Source: Pseudomonas fluorescens (GTDB lineage Bacteria; Pseudomonadota; Gammaproteobacteria; Pseudomonadales; Pseudomonadaceae). From it: a DNA stretch of 64,000 nucleotides. Under the pieces are notes generated by a model. The model was not told where the DNA came from. It did no database searches and worked only from the letters and a program-made list of their open reading frames with translations. The translations under genes and the position numbers were made by a program. How positions within the stretch are numbered: position 1 is the stretch's first letter; each line of letters begins with the position of its first letter. Shown here in pieces: positions 45,409 through 54,346 of this stretch. The stretch spans positions 434,001 through 498,000 of the forward strand of contig NZ_CABVIY010000001.1 in the NCBI RefSeq assembly GCF_902498195.1, read 5' to 3'.

Positions 45409-45954
45409 CTAAAGTTCAAGTTTTTGGACTTTGGTGTTGGGGTTGTAAGTTTTTTGCGCGTTGGCATGGAGCTCTTCAAAGATCTTCTGGTGCTTGAGTT
45501 TTATGAGTGCTGACAGATTGGGTTGCTCTGCTATAAGCCTTGTGGCTTGTAATTCTGCAATGCGGCTTTTGAAATCAGTAGTCGCCATTAGGCGGCGTGT
45601 AATTGCACGCCAGTGACCTATAGGCGAACGCCCATTGGGATCCTGCAGATTTGTCGGGTCTCCAAAGCAATATGCATACGGATTCAATCCTCCTTCGTCA
45701 AACGGACTGAGATTGTCCGGACGGTTAAATCGCATCAGTGCCGGAATAAACGCCCTATACCCTTTTCCCAATAAATAATGCCCGGTCACCGGGTCTCGTA
45801 GTTCGCCGTTAAACCCCAACAGGCTGAAAAATCCGCAAATCGCAGGACAGTGGCCGTAGGGCGAATAGGCGATGGGTTGTGGCGGATGGTTCGCCTTGAG
45901 AGTGTTAACGACTGAGCGCTGCTGATCGGTTGCCAATAGCGTGGTTGAGGACAT
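45409..45954 (-). CDS. short orphan RHS-repeat-associated core protein
   Basis: The start at 45954 follows GGGAG on the minus strand (the frame opens at 45975). The 181-residue product holds the RHS core end: AYSPYGHCPAICGFFSLLGFNGELRDPVTGHYLLGKGYRAFIPALMRFNRPDNLSPFDEGGLNPYAYCFGDPTNLQDPNGRSP, followed by a short variable C-terminal part. Complete RHS proteins exceed 1000 residues; only the last conserved block is present, as in many Pseudomonas orphan RHS genes. The variable tail normally carries a toxin or effector domain, and here it is cut off by a stop 3 bp before the next frame. Low GC suggests transfer. Confidence 0.8.
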   Translation of the reverse strand: MSSTTLLATDQQRSVVNTLKANHPPQPIAYSPYGHCPAICGFFSLLGFNGELRDPVTGHYLLGKGYRAFIPALMRFNRPDNLSPFDEGGLNPYAYCFGDPTNLQDPNGRSPIGHWRAITRRLMATTDFKSRIAELQATRLIAEQPNLSALIKLKHQKIFEELHANAQKTYNPNTKVQKLEL

Positions 45955-46049
45955 TGGGGCGCTCCCGGTTTTCAAGGGCAGGGAGCTTGAGTATCTGCGC
46001 CGCTGCCGAAACTGTGTACTAACAGAACTGATAGTTTCGGCCCATCCAC

Positions 46050-46138
46050 TGTAGGAGCGAGCCTGCTCGCGAAGGCGTCGGGTCAGTCAACACCTTGCTG
46101 CCTGACAGACCGCTTTCGCGAGCAGGCTCGCTCCCACA
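46050..46138. repeat. paired REP-like palindrome
   Basis: CTGTAGGAGCGAGCCTGCTC and inverted CGAGCAGGCTCGCTCCCACA, between the RHS gene and the MFS gene. Confidence 0.88.
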
Positions 46139-46199
46139 AAGATCTTTGCAGTCCGGCCTACAGGTCAGCGCGTCTTGAATAAGCAATTGCCAGCAACCC

Positions 46200-47336
46200 T
46201 CAGGCCGAAAAAGCAATGCCGACCAACGCCAATCCCTGCCACCCAAAGTAACCCGCAGCACTGGCCCCCAACGCCGAACCCAGCGCACCCCCGGTGAAGT
46301 AGGTCACCATAAACACCGTGTTCAACCGGCTCACCGCCTCCGGTGCAAGCGCCAGGATGCGCGCCTGGTTGGCCAGTTGATTGGCGCGGTTGCCGATGTC
46401 CAGCGCGGTGGCGCAAATCAGGATCAGCCACCAGAATCCCGTCGCGCCGCCCAGGTACAAGGCGACAAAGGCCAGTAGCACCGCGCCGCTTCCCAGGTAG
46501 CTGAGCTTGATGCCGTATTGCTGGGTCAGGCGTCCGAGCGAAGAGGCAGCGACTATCCCGGCAATTGCCGAGAGCCCGAACAAGCCGGCCTGACCGCTGG
46601 AATACTGGTACGGCTCCAGCGCCAGCAACGATGCCATCGAACCCCAGAACACATTCAAAGCCCCGAAGATCAGGCCGCCGGTCAAGGAGGAGCGGCGCAA
46701 GGTCGGGTGATCGCGCACCAGTTCCCACAGCGATTTCATCAGCTCGACATAGGGTAGGCTGCTGGACGGTGCGGTCGCCGGGATGCGCATCAGGATTGCC
46801 ACGAACAGCAGCACGTTCATGCCGGCTGCGGCGAAGAACATGCCACGCCAGCCGATCCAGGTGCTGACCGCGCCGCTCAACGCACGCGCAAGCAAACCGC
46901 CGGCGGACAGACCGCTGACCATCATCCCCAATACGCGGCCGCGCTGGTCCGGCCCCGCGAGGGCGGTAGCGGCGGGAATGATGATTTGCGCGCTGATCCC
47001 CGACAGGCCCACCCCCATGCTAGCCAAGAGCAGCCATGAATAACCCGGTGCGCTGGCGGAGGCGATCAGGCTGAGGAAATTCAGGCTGAGCATGCCGAGG
47101 ATCAGCGTACGGCGGGTGATTCGGTCGCCCAGCGGCACGAACAGCAACAGGCCAAGGGCGTAGCCGAGTTGCGTCAGCATGGCGATTTGGCCGACGTGGG
47201 CGCCGGAGATGCCGAACGTGGTGCCGATCAGCGGCAGCATGGTCTGGTTGTAATAGATGGTGGCGACGCAAAAGCCGCAACAAATGGCCAGTGTCAGCGC
47301 GACGCTGGCGGGCACCCCGGTTTTGCTGTCTGGCAT
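46200..47336 (-). CDS. MFS transporter, drug/sugar efflux type
   Basis: The 378-residue protein is predicted to have twelve helices and shows the MFS loop LLLFVPLGDRITRRTLILGML and PAATALAGPDQRGRVLGMMVSGLSAGGLLARALSG. Its short length and helix 1 sequence (YYNQTMLPLIGTTFGISGAHVGQIAMLTQLGYALG) place it with the AraJ/DHA1 exporter group. It probably exports a drug or metabolite. No regulator is directly linked; the LysR gene at 47502 reads toward it on the same strand, with a REP pair between. Confidence 0.88.
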   Translation of the reverse strand: MPDSKTGVPASVALTLAICCGFCVATIYYNQTMLPLIGTTFGISGAHVGQIAMLTQLGYALGLLLFVPLGDRITRRTLILGMLSLNFLSLIASASAPGYSWLLLASMGVGLSGISAQIIIPAATALAGPDQRGRVLGMMVSGLSAGGLLARALSGAVSTWIGWRGMFFAAAGMNVLLFVAILMRIPATAPSSSLPYVELMKSLWELVRDHPTLRRSSLTGGLIFGALNVFWGSMASLLALEPYQYSSGQAGLFGLSAIAGIVAASSLGRLTQQYGIKLSYLGSGAVLLAFVALYLGGATGFWWLILICATALDIGNRANQLANQARILALAPEAVSRLNTVFMVTYFTGGALGSALGASAAGYFGWQGLALVGIAFSA

Positions 47337-47407
47337 CGCACATTTCCCCGATTAGATGTGAGTTGTTGTACTCGGCTCGCCTGTTGTTTTTAGGGTGCGC
47401 CGGCGGG

Positions 47408-47482
47408 CCTCTTCGCGAGCAAGCCCGCTCCCACCTTTGGAATGCATGCCCCTGTGGGAGCGGGCTTGCTCGCGAAGAGGCC
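47408..47482. repeat. paired REP palindrome (BIME)
   Basis: CCTCTTCGCGAGCAAGCCCG and its inverted copy about 20 bp apart, between the LysR and MFS genes. Confidence 0.9.
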
Positions 47483-47501
47483 AGTCGAAGCGGTACAAAA
47501 T

Positions 47502-48407
47502 TCAGAGGATATGGACGGGCTCGGGTTCGGTAAGCATTTTCCTGAACGTCTCCACCAACGGCCGCAAATTGACCCGGTGCCACGCCGCCCACAGCGGTCT
47601 GCTCAAGCAGATCCACGGCACTTCCCGCAGCACCACGCCCGGCGGGGCGTTGCGGCTCAAGCCTTTTTGAATCATCGCGATCCCCAGTCCAGACGCCACC
47701 AGGGCAAAGGCTGTGAAGGGGCCGGTGGCTTCCATGCGGATGTCCGGGGTGAAGCCGGCGCGGATGCAGGCGCTGACGAAGTCTTCGCGGTTGGTGAGGT
47801 TCTGGTGGTGCTGCACGCCGATCCATTCCTGGCCGGCGAGGTCGGCGGGGGTCAACAGGGCCTGGTGCACCAGTGGATGATCCTCGGGCAAGGCCAGCAA
47901 CATCGGGTCATCGAGCACCTGGAAACCGAGCAGGTCGGGGTCGTCATCGGTCGGCGGTTCACTGACCAGCGCAATATCCAGACTACGCTGTCGCAGACCT
48001 TCGAGTTGTTCGGCGGAGCTGAGGTTGTACAGCGCCACATGCACGTTCGGCCGGTCGACGCGCAGTACGCGCAAGGCATTGGGCAGGACACCGGCGTGCA
48101 TGGCATTTTCGATGTAGCCGATGCACAGGCCGCCTTCTTCTCCGCGACCCAGGCGTTTGCCCAGGGATTCCAGGCGATTGGCGTGGGTCAACAGGGCGCG
48201 GGTTTCGGCGAGGAAGGTCTGGCCGTCGCGGGTCAGGCGGATGCGTTGCTGGCTGCGCTCGAACAACGTCAGGCCCAGGCGTTCTTCGAGCTGGGCGATC
48301 TGCCGGCTCAGGGGCGACTGGGAAATGTGCAGGCGTTCGGCGGCGCGACCGACGTGCTCTTCCTCGGCGACGGCGACGAAGTAGCGCAATTGGCGGATGT
48401 CGATCAT
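47502..48407 (-). CDS. LysR-family transcriptional regulator
   Basis: The start at 48407 (MIDIRQLRYFVAVAEEEHVGRAAERLHISQSPLSRQIAQLEERLGLTLFER) has GAGG upstream; the frame to 48467 is unsupported. The 301-residue protein has the effector domain starting GGLCIGYIENAMHAGVLPNALRVLR. The N-terminus is of the BenM/CatM-like kind. It is divergent from the aldo/keto reductase-SDR-SRPBCC operon with a 116-bp gap, and should regulate that operon. Confidence 0.92.
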   Translation of the reverse strand: MIDIRQLRYFVAVAEEEHVGRAAERLHISQSPLSRQIAQLEERLGLTLFERSQQRIRLTRDGQTFLAETRALLTHANRLESLGKRLGRGEEGGLCIGYIENAMHAGVLPNALRVLRVDRPNVHVALYNLSSAEQLEGLRQRSLDIALVSEPPTDDDPDLLGFQVLDDPMLLALPEDHPLVHQALLTPADLAGQEWIGVQHHQNLTNREDFVSACIRAGFTPDIRMEATGPFTAFALVASGLGIAMIQKGLSRNAPPGVVLREVPWICLSRPLWAAWHRVNLRPLVETFRKMLTEPEPVHIL

Positions 48408-48523
48408 GTCAGACCTCGTGGGACTTAAGTGCTGCACATTATGTCTTGGACGGTCCGACTGTCGCAATCTAGGATCTGCTCAACGGTCAGCCAATGACCT
48501 CTCTACCTACGAGGATTCGAACC

Positions 48524-49540
48524 ATGAGCTTGAAAGACAAACTGCCTGGCGCCCTGGGTTTCGGCACCGCCCCCCTGGGCAACATGTTCCGCGCCATTCC
48601 TGAAGAAGAAGCGCAAGCCACCGTGCACGCCGCCTGGGATGCCGGCGTGCGTTACTTCGATACCGCGCCGTTCTACGGCTCGGGCCTGTCGGAAATTCGC
48701 CTCGGCGAGGCACTGTCGCGCTACAACCGTGACGACTATGTACTGAGCAGCAAGGTCGGCCGGGTGATTCTCGACGAAGTCGAAGACGCCGCCGCCCGCG
48801 ATCTGGGCGAGAAGAGCGGGGTGTTCGAACACGGTCGCCCGAACAAGATCGTCAACGACTACAGCGCCGACGCGACCCTGCGCTCGATCGAAGACAGCCT
48901 CAAGCGCCTGAAAACCGATCGCCTGGACATTGTCTGGGTGCATGACATCGCCCAGGATTTCTACGGCGACCAATGGCTGGAGTACTTCAACCAGGCGCGC
49001 ACCGGTGCTTTCAAAGTGCTGACCCGCTTGCGTGAAGAAGGGGTGATCAAGGGCTGGGGCCTGGGCGTGAACAAGGTCGAACCTTGCGAGTTGACCCTGG
49101 ACCTGAGCGAAGCGCAGCCGGACGGTTTTCTGCTGGCCGGTCGCTACACGCTGCTCGACCATGACCGCGCCTTGCAGCGCCTGATGGACGCGGCGCTGGC
49201 GCAGAACGTCGAGATCGTGGTTGGCGGTCCCTACAGCTCGGGGATCCTGGCCGGTGGCGCGCACTTCGAATACCAGAAGGCCAGCCCGGCGATCATCAAC
49301 AAGGTCGAGCAGATCAAGCGCATCGCCGCCGCCCACGGTGTCGATATCAAGGCCGCTGCCTTGCAATTCTCGCTGGCGAACCCGGCGGTGGCGGCGGTGA
49401 TTCCGGGGGCGAGCCGTCCTGGACGGATTGCCGAAGATGTCGCTGCGTTGTCGGCGGTCATTCCCGCCGCTTTCTGGCAGGCACTGCGTGACGCGAAGCT
49501 GGTCAGCGAACGCGCACCGTTGCCCATCATTGGAGCATGA
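48524..49540 (+). CDS. aldo/keto reductase
   Basis: The ATG at 48524 follows GAGGATTCG. The 338-residue protein has LPGALGFGTAPLGNMFRAIPEEEA, the catalytic Asp/Tyr in VRYFDTAPFYGSGLSEIRLGEAL, Lys in YVLSSKVGRVI and His in DRLDIVWVHDIAQDF. It resembles the pyridoxal/D-threo-aldose 1-dehydrogenase group (L-fucose dehydrogenase-like). It shares an operon with an SDR gene (the stop overlaps the first ATG of that gene) and an SRPBCC gene, all divergent from a LysR regulator. The substrate is probably a sugar or small carbonyl compound. Confidence 0.9.
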   Translation: MSLKDKLPGALGFGTAPLGNMFRAIPEEEAQATVHAAWDAGVRYFDTAPFYGSGLSEIRLGEALSRYNRDDYVLSSKVGRVILDEVEDAAARDLGEKSGVFEHGRPNKIVNDYSADATLRSIEDSLKRLKTDRLDIVWVHDIAQDFYGDQWLEYFNQARTGAFKVLTRLREEGVIKGWGLGVNKVEPCELTLDLSEAQPDGFLLAGRYTLLDHDRALQRLMDAALAQNVEIVVGGPYSSGILAGGAHFEYQKASPAIINKVEQIKRIAAAHGVDIKAAALQFSLANPAVAAVIPGASRPGRIAEDVAALSAVIPAAFWQALRDAKLVSERAPLPIIGA

Positions 49541-49542
49541 GC

Positions 49543-50340
49543 ATGAAAATCGATCTGAGTGGAAAACTGGCGATTGTCAGCGGCAGCACCGCCGGCATTG
49601 GCTTGGGCATCAGCAAGGCGCTGGCCGAATCCGGCGCCACGGTGGTGGTGATCGGTCGCGATTCGGCCAAGGTCGAGCAGGCGCTGGCGAGCATTCGCCA
49701 GAGCGTGCCGGGTGCACAGTTGCGCGGTTTGACCGCGGACCTGGGCACCGCTGAAGGCGCCGAAAAACTGTTTGCCGCCGAACCCCGTGCGGATGTGCTG
49801 GTGAACAACCTCGGGATCTACAATGATGTGGACTTCTTCGAGACCCCGGACAGCGAGTGGACGCGCTTCTATGAAGTCAACGTGATCTCCGGTGTACGCC
49901 TGGCCCGGCATTACGTGCCGGACATGGTCAAGCAGGGCTGGGGGCGGGTGATTTTCCTGTCTTCGGAATCCGGCGTGGCGATTCCCGCCGAGATGATCAA
50001 CTACGGCGTGACCAAAAGCGCCAACCTGGCGGTGTCCCACGGCCTGGCCAAGCGCCTGGCGGGGACCGGGGTGACGGTCAATTCGATCCTGCCGGGCCCG
50101 ACCCTCACCGACGGTGTGGAGGAGATGCTCAAGGAGGCCATCGCCGCCTCCGGTCGCAGCGTTCGCGAAGAAGCCGACGCCTTCGTGCGCAAGGCCCGGC
50201 CGAGTTCGATCATCCAGCGCGTGGCCGAAGTCGAGGAAGTCGCCAACCTGGTGGCGTACATCGCTTCGCCGCTGTCCTCGGCCACCACGGGCGCCGCCTT
50301 GCGGGTCGATGGCGGTGTCGTCGACAGCCTGGCCATCTGA
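49543..50340 (+). CDS. SDR-family oxidoreductase
   Basis: Two in-frame ATG codons (49537 and 49543) follow the aldo/keto reductase stop; GGAG at 49532 is only one base from the first but seven from the second, so 49543 is chosen. The 265-residue protein has VSGSTAGIGLGISKALAESGATVVVIGR, LVNNLGIYNDVDF and the active site SSESGVAIPAEMINYGVTKSANLAVS with Y-x-x-x-K. It ends with the C-terminal GAALRVDGGVVDSL. It should act with the aldo/keto reductase on the same substrate. Confidence 0.92.
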   Translation: MKIDLSGKLAIVSGSTAGIGLGISKALAESGATVVVIGRDSAKVEQALASIRQSVPGAQLRGLTADLGTAEGAEKLFAAEPRADVLVNNLGIYNDVDFFETPDSEWTRFYEVNVISGVRLARHYVPDMVKQGWGRVIFLSSESGVAIPAEMINYGVTKSANLAVSHGLAKRLAGTGVTVNSILPGPTLTDGVEEMLKEAIAASGRSVREEADAFVRKARPSSIIQRVAEVEEVANLVAYIASPLSSATTGAALRVDGGVVDSLAI

Positions 50341-50369
50341 ACCTTTTTTGAATCCGGAGAACATTTTTC

Positions 50370-50780
50370 ATGGCAACAACATCAGCATCCATCGACATCC
50401 CGGCCTCGGCCGATCAGGTCTGGCAATTGATCGGCGGTTTCAACTCGCTGCCGGACTGGCTGCCGTTCATTCCCAAGAGCGAGCTGAGCGAAGGCGGCCG
50501 CGTGCGCAGCCTGCAAACGGCGGACGGTGGGGTGGTGATCGAACGCCTGCAAGCGTTCGACAATGCGGGGAAAAGCTACAGCTACTCGATCCTGCAGGCG
50601 CCGTTTCCGGCCACTGACTACCTGGCGACGATTCGCGTCGAAGCGCAGGGGCAGGGCGCCCGGGTGACCTGGTCCGGGCGGTTCGAACCGGTGGGTGTGA
50701 GTGATGAGGAAGTGGTGGCGTTGTTCACCGGGATCTATCAGGGTGGGCTTGAGGCGCTGCGGGCCAATTACCCGGCGTGA
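50370..50780 (+). CDS. SRPBCC (polyketide-cyclase/START-like) family protein
   Basis: The 136-residue protein is one helix-grip domain: ATTSASIDIPASADQVWQLIGGFNSLPDWLPFIPKSEL at the N-terminus and RVTWSGRFEPVGVSDEEVVALFTGIYQGGLEALRANY at the end. Such proteins bind hydrophobic ligands and sometimes catalyse cyclisation or hydration. The MxaD-like member is often annotated as a PhoU-like cofactor; no active site can be assigned. Third gene of the LysR-controlled operon, 29 bp after the SDR gene. Confidence 0.88.
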   Translation: MATTSASIDIPASADQVWQLIGGFNSLPDWLPFIPKSELSEGGRVRSLQTADGGVVIERLQAFDNAGKSYSYSILQAPFPATDYLATIRVEAQGQGARVTWSGRFEPVGVSDEEVVALFTGIYQGGLEALRANYPA

Positions 50781-50797
50781 CATAAATTACAAGTCCC

Positions 50798-50887
50798 TGT
50801 GGGAGCGGGCTTGCTCGCGAACGCGGTGTATCAGTTGACACATTTATTGACTGGCACACCGATTTCGCGAGCAAGCCCGCTCCCACA
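50798..50887. repeat. paired REP palindrome (BIME) between convergent genes
   Basis: Inverted GTGGGAGCGGGCTTGCTCGC copies about 45 bp apart between the SRPBCC and sensor kinase gene ends. Confidence 0.9.
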
Positions 50888-50899
50888 TTTTGTTCTGTG

Positions 50900-52294
50900 T
50901 CAGGTCGGGGCAATCAAGCTCTGCCGGCAATCGAGCACCAGCCGCGCCCCACCCAATTCACTCGTGCCCACCTCCAGCGTAAACCCGTGCAGGCTGACAA
51001 TCGCCGCGACGATCGACAGGCCCAGCCCGAAACCGCTTTTCAGATTGCCCGCCTCGGCGCGATAGAAGCGCTGGAACACGGCCGCGCGTTCTGCCTCGGG
51101 AATGCCGGGGCCGGAGTCGAGGACTTCGATGCGGGTATGCCCGCCCTCATTGACCCCGCGCAAAATCACATGGCCTCCGGGCGGGGTGAACTTGATCGAA
51201 TTGCTCAACAGGTTCGCCACCGCTTCGAACAACAAGGCGCGATCGCCATTGAGCGATGGCAAGGACGCCGGCAGCAGCAAGTGAAAGGCCAGGCCGTCGT
51301 CCTCCGCCAGGGGCAAATAAAAGTCATGCAGCTCTTGCAGCAACGGCACCGGGTCGAGCTGCACGAAGCCGGAGCGGCGCTGACGATCTTCCAGTTCGGA
51401 AATCCGCAGCAAGCCGCGAAAGCGCGCCATCAGCGTGTCGGCTTCGCCCAGTACCAGATCCAGTTGCGCCGCTTGCGCCGAGCCTTCACCGGCCTGTTGT
51501 TGCATGCGGTAAAGCTGCGCGCGCAAACGGGTCAGCGGCGTGCGCAAGTCATGGGCGATGTTGTCGCACACGCCCTTGACTTCGTTCATCAGGCGCTCGA
51601 TGCGTTCGAGCATGGCGTTGACGATGGCGGCGAGCATGTCCAGCTCATCGCGGCGGTTGGACAGGGGCAGGCGCCTGGTCAGGTCACCGGCGACGATGGC
51701 TTCGGCGCTGGCCTGAATCCCGCGAATGCGCCGCAGCGGCCGGCGGCGCAGCAGGTGCCAGCCGATGATGCCCGGCAGGATCGTCAGGGTCATGCCCCAG
51801 AGCAAGGCGTGCAGGATGATGCGCGTCACGGCGAACAACGAGCCGTTGTCCCGCACCAGCACCAGCCATCGACCATCGCGGGTCTGGGTGGCCACTGCGT
51901 CGCAGCTGTCGGCGGGCAGGGTCGGGTCATTGGACTCGGCGCAATCGTTCAGCATGTGGATCTTGCCGTCTAGCGCCAGGCCTTGGGGGATGTGGCGCAG
52001 GGCGCCGCTGAGGTAGCGGTGCTCGGCGTCGAACAGGCCATAGGCGTCGATGCCGCGGATGTCGAAGGTCATGCTGACGGCGAGGGCGTCCACCAGTTGC
52101 TCGCCGGAAAAGCGCGAAAACAGATGCTGGCGTTGCATCAGCGAATGCTTGGCCAGGTTGTCCAGGTACGCGGACACCTCGTAATACATGACGCCCATGA
52201 GAATGCCGCTCCAGGCCACGAACAGCGCACTGTAGAGCGCCAGCAGGCGACTGCTGGAAGAACGCCAGCCTTTAGACGGGTTCGGCAATGACAT
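50900..52294 (-). CDS. sensor histidine kinase
   Basis: The 464-residue membrane kinase has helix 1 at about 18-37 and helix 2 at about 158-180, enclosing a periplasmic sensor of about 120 residues with two cysteines (C118 and C131) that may form a disulfide. A HAMP segment (RRIRGIQASAEAIVAGDLTRRLPL) leads to the phosphorylated H248 in NIAHDLRTPLTRLRAQ, and the ATPase domain has LLSNSIKFTPPGGHV, VLDSGPGIPEAERAAVFQRFYRAE and GFGLGLSIVAAI. Its start overlaps the response regulator gene by 23 bp, so they form a pair. The signal is unknown. Confidence 0.92.
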   Translation of the reverse strand: MSLPNPSKGWRSSSSRLLALYSALFVAWSGILMGVMYYEVSAYLDNLAKHSLMQRQHLFSRFSGEQLVDALAVSMTFDIRGIDAYGLFDAEHRYLSGALRHIPQGLALDGKIHMLNDCAESNDPTLPADSCDAVATQTRDGRWLVLVRDNGSLFAVTRIILHALLWGMTLTILPGIIGWHLLRRRPLRRIRGIQASAEAIVAGDLTRRLPLSNRRDELDMLAAIVNAMLERIERLMNEVKGVCDNIAHDLRTPLTRLRAQLYRMQQQAGEGSAQAAQLDLVLGEADTLMARFRGLLRISELEDRQRRSGFVQLDPVPLLQELHDFYLPLAEDDGLAFHLLLPASLPSLNGDRALLFEAVANLLSNSIKFTPPGGHVILRGVNEGGHTRIEVLDSGPGIPEAERAAVFQRFYRAEAGNLKSGFGLGLSIVAAIVSLHGFTLEVGTSELGGARLVLDCRQSLIAPT

Positions 52295-52955
52295 AACCCG
52301 AGCCTCTCACGGTTCGAATCAACGGGACATTGCCAGGTGGGTCGATTTTTTTGCGCAGGCGGCCGATGTGCACGTCGATCAGGTTGGTGCCGGGGTCGAA
52401 GTGATAGCCCCAGACCTCTTCGAAAATCATCATCCGCGACAGGATTTGCCCGGTGTTGCGCATCAGGAATTCCAGCAGCTTGTATTCGGTGGGCAACAGC
52501 GTGAGCAACTGGCCGTCGCGGCTGGCTTCGTGGCTGATCAGGTTCAGCTCCAGGTCCGCCACCCGCAGCGTCGTGGCCTGGGCGGTGCCGGTGTGTTGCC
52601 GGCGCAGCAGCACTTCGACCCGGGCGGCCATCTCATCGGTGGCAAAGGGTTTGGTCAGGTAGTCGTCGCCCCCGGCGCGCAAGCCGCGCACGCGCTCATC
52701 GACATCCGACAGGGCACTGATCATCAGGATAGGCGTGGCCACGCCCATGGTCCGCAGCGTGGTGACGATCGCCAGGCCATCGAGTTCGGGCAGCATGCGG
52801 TCCAGGGTGATCAGGTCATAGTGGCCGTTGACCGCACGTTCCAGCCCCTCGCGCCCATTGTCGACCCAGTCGACGTCGAGGCCGTGGCTGCTCAATTCGG
52901 CGACAATTTCCCGGGCGGTCACGGCGTCGTCTTCGATGGTCAAGATGCGGGTCAT
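52272..52955 (-). CDS. OmpR-family response regulator
   Basis: The 227-residue protein joins a receiver domain (D9-D10, phospho-acceptor D52 in LITLDRMLPELDG, K in DDYLTKPFATDEM) to an OmpR-type winged helix (LLPTEYKLLEFLMRNTGQILSRMMIFEEVWGYHFDPGTNLIDVHIGRLRKKI). It is the first gene of the pair, followed by the overlapping kinase gene. It resembles the QseB/PmrA/CopR-type family; no target is evident in the window. Confidence 0.93.
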   Translation of the reverse strand: MTRILTIEDDAVTAREIVAELSSHGLDVDWVDNGREGLERAVNGHYDLITLDRMLPELDGLAIVTTLRTMGVATPILMISALSDVDERVRGLRAGGDDYLTKPFATDEMAARVEVLLRRQHTGTAQATTLRVADLELNLISHEASRDGQLLTLLPTEYKLLEFLMRNTGQILSRMMIFEEVWGYHFDPGTNLIDVHIGRLRKKIDPPGNVPLIRTVRGSGYVIAEPV

Positions 52956-53306
52956 GGGGCTGGCCTGAGTAAGTGTTCACAACAATAGGCGACATTTTGC
53001 CAAGAAATGATCGCAGGCTTACTAAATAAAAGTTCATGCATGCTGAAAAGATCGCAGCCTTCGGCAGCTCCTACAGGGGATCGCGTTGTAAATGCAGGAG
53101 CTGCCGAAGGCGGCGATTTTTTGATCCTTAATGCATAAAACCCGCCGCGACTGGCCATTCGTTGCATATTGCATGGGGTTTGGAAGTTCAATTTTTGTAA
53201 CCTGCTGACTTCCAACACATTTTTAATAACGCGCGACTGGCACGGTGACTGCAACTGTGGATTTGAAGAGTTGTAACATCGTTTTTCTGCCTGGAGCGAC
53301 ATCACA
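52956..53306. other. divergent intergenic region with one palindromic repeat
   Basis: A 351-bp gap between the response regulator and the membrane protein gene. It holds a second-family palindrome (53046-53126) and AT-rich sequence after 53150 that is likely the promoter of the membrane-protein gene. No other feature was seen. Confidence 0.5.
53046..53126. repeat. second-family palindrome
   Basis: AAGATCGCAGCCTTCGGCAG and an inverted, imperfect copy AGCTGCCGAAGGCGGCGATT around a 25-bp spacer. Confidence 0.8.
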
Positions 53307-54239
53307 ATGAATAGATCCTCTGATGGTTTCTATCCCGCCATAGATGAATCGACCACGCTCTCTGGCGTGTCGTGGGGCGCGATATTCGCCGGGGCCGCGG
53401 CTGCGGCGGCGTTGTCGCTGATTCTGGTGCTGCTGGGTTTCGGCCTCGGGTTTTCGGCGGTCTCGCCGTGGGCCAATGAAGGCATCAGCGCCAAGGGGCT
53501 GGGCATCACGACGATTGTCTGGCTCGCTTTCACACAAATCGTGGCTTCCGGGCTCGGGGGGTACATCGCCGGACGCCTGCGGGTCAAATGGACGTACATG
53601 CATGGTGACGAAGTCTACTTTCGCGACACCGCACACGGCTTTCTGGCCTGGTGCGTCGCGACCCTGGTAACGGCCACCCTGATCGCGGGCTCGGTCAGCA
53701 GCCTGATCAGCGGTGGTGTGCAGGCCGGGGCGCAGGTCGCCGGCGGTGCCGCCAGCGCCATGACCCAGGTTGCCGGCACGGCTGCGGCCAATACCGACAG
53801 CGATCAGTACGGCTACTACATCGACAGCCTGTTTCGCGATGATCGTCCGGCCGCCGTCAGCGATGACGCCGCCCGAGGCACGGTGACCCGGATCTTCGTC
53901 CGCTCCTTGGGCAACGACGGTCAACTGGCCGCCGAAGACCGCACCTACCTGGCCCAACTGGTCGCACAGCGGACCAACCTGACCCAGGCGGATGCTGAAC
54001 GTCGGGTCGATGAAGTCTATGCCCGCACGCAAAAAGCCGTGGCCGACGCGAAACTCGCGGCACAACAAGCGGCCGACACCGCCGCCAAGGTTGCCGCCTG
54101 GACCACCTTGTGGATGTTCGTTGCATTGTTGCTCGGTGCGTTTTTCGCCAGCTTTGCCGCCACGTTCGGCGGTCGTCGTCGGGATGCCGTGGTGTATCTG
54201 GAAACCGACACCTATGTGACCACCCCACCTGTTCGTTAA
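53307..54239 (+). CDS. membrane protein of unknown function
   Basis: The ATG at 53307 follows GGAGCG. The 310-residue protein has hydrophobic helices near 20-50 (WGAIFAGAAAAAALSLILVLLGFGLGFSAV), 67-87, 110-135 (AWCVATLVTATLIAG) and 270-295 (TTLWMFVALLLGAFFASFAATFGG), with a soluble middle domain that is Ala- and Asp-rich and includes a long helix with many lysines and alanines (KAVADAKLAAQQAADTAAKVA). Similar proteins are annotated only as hypothetical or PhnA-like in pseudomonads. It is followed after 15 bp by a 24-residue microprotein gene with its own ribosome-binding site, so they are likely co-expressed. Confidence 0.78.
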   Translation: MNRSSDGFYPAIDESTTLSGVSWGAIFAGAAAAAALSLILVLLGFGLGFSAVSPWANEGISAKGLGITTIVWLAFTQIVASGLGGYIAGRLRVKWTYMHGDEVYFRDTAHGFLAWCVATLVTATLIAGSVSSLISGGVQAGAQVAGGAASAMTQVAGTAAANTDSDQYGYYIDSLFRDDRPAAVSDDAARGTVTRIFVRSLGNDGQLAAEDRTYLAQLVAQRTNLTQADAERRVDEVYARTQKAVADAKLAAQQAADTAAKVAAWTTLWMFVALLLGAFFASFAATFGGRRRDAVVYLETDTYVTTPPVR

Positions 54240-54254
54240 CCCCGGAGAGTCATC

Positions 54255-54329
54255 ATGCGCTCACTACTACTGTTCTTTCTTGGCGTACCGATCCCGATCA
54301 TTATCCTGATTGCGCTGTTCATGCATTGA
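54255..54329 (+). CDS. 24-residue membrane microprotein
   Basis: ATG at 54255 preceded by CGGAGAG encodes MRSLLLFFLGVPIPIIILIA plus LFMH, a single hydrophobic helix broken by VPIP. It begins 15 bp after the membrane protein gene. Very similar tiny hydrophobic proteins occur in many proteobacteria, though they are often not annotated. The role is unknown; it may assist the upstream membrane protein. Confidence 0.65.
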   Translation: MRSLLLFFLGVPIPIIILIALFMH

Positions 54330-54346
54330 ACGTTTAAAAGCCAAAA

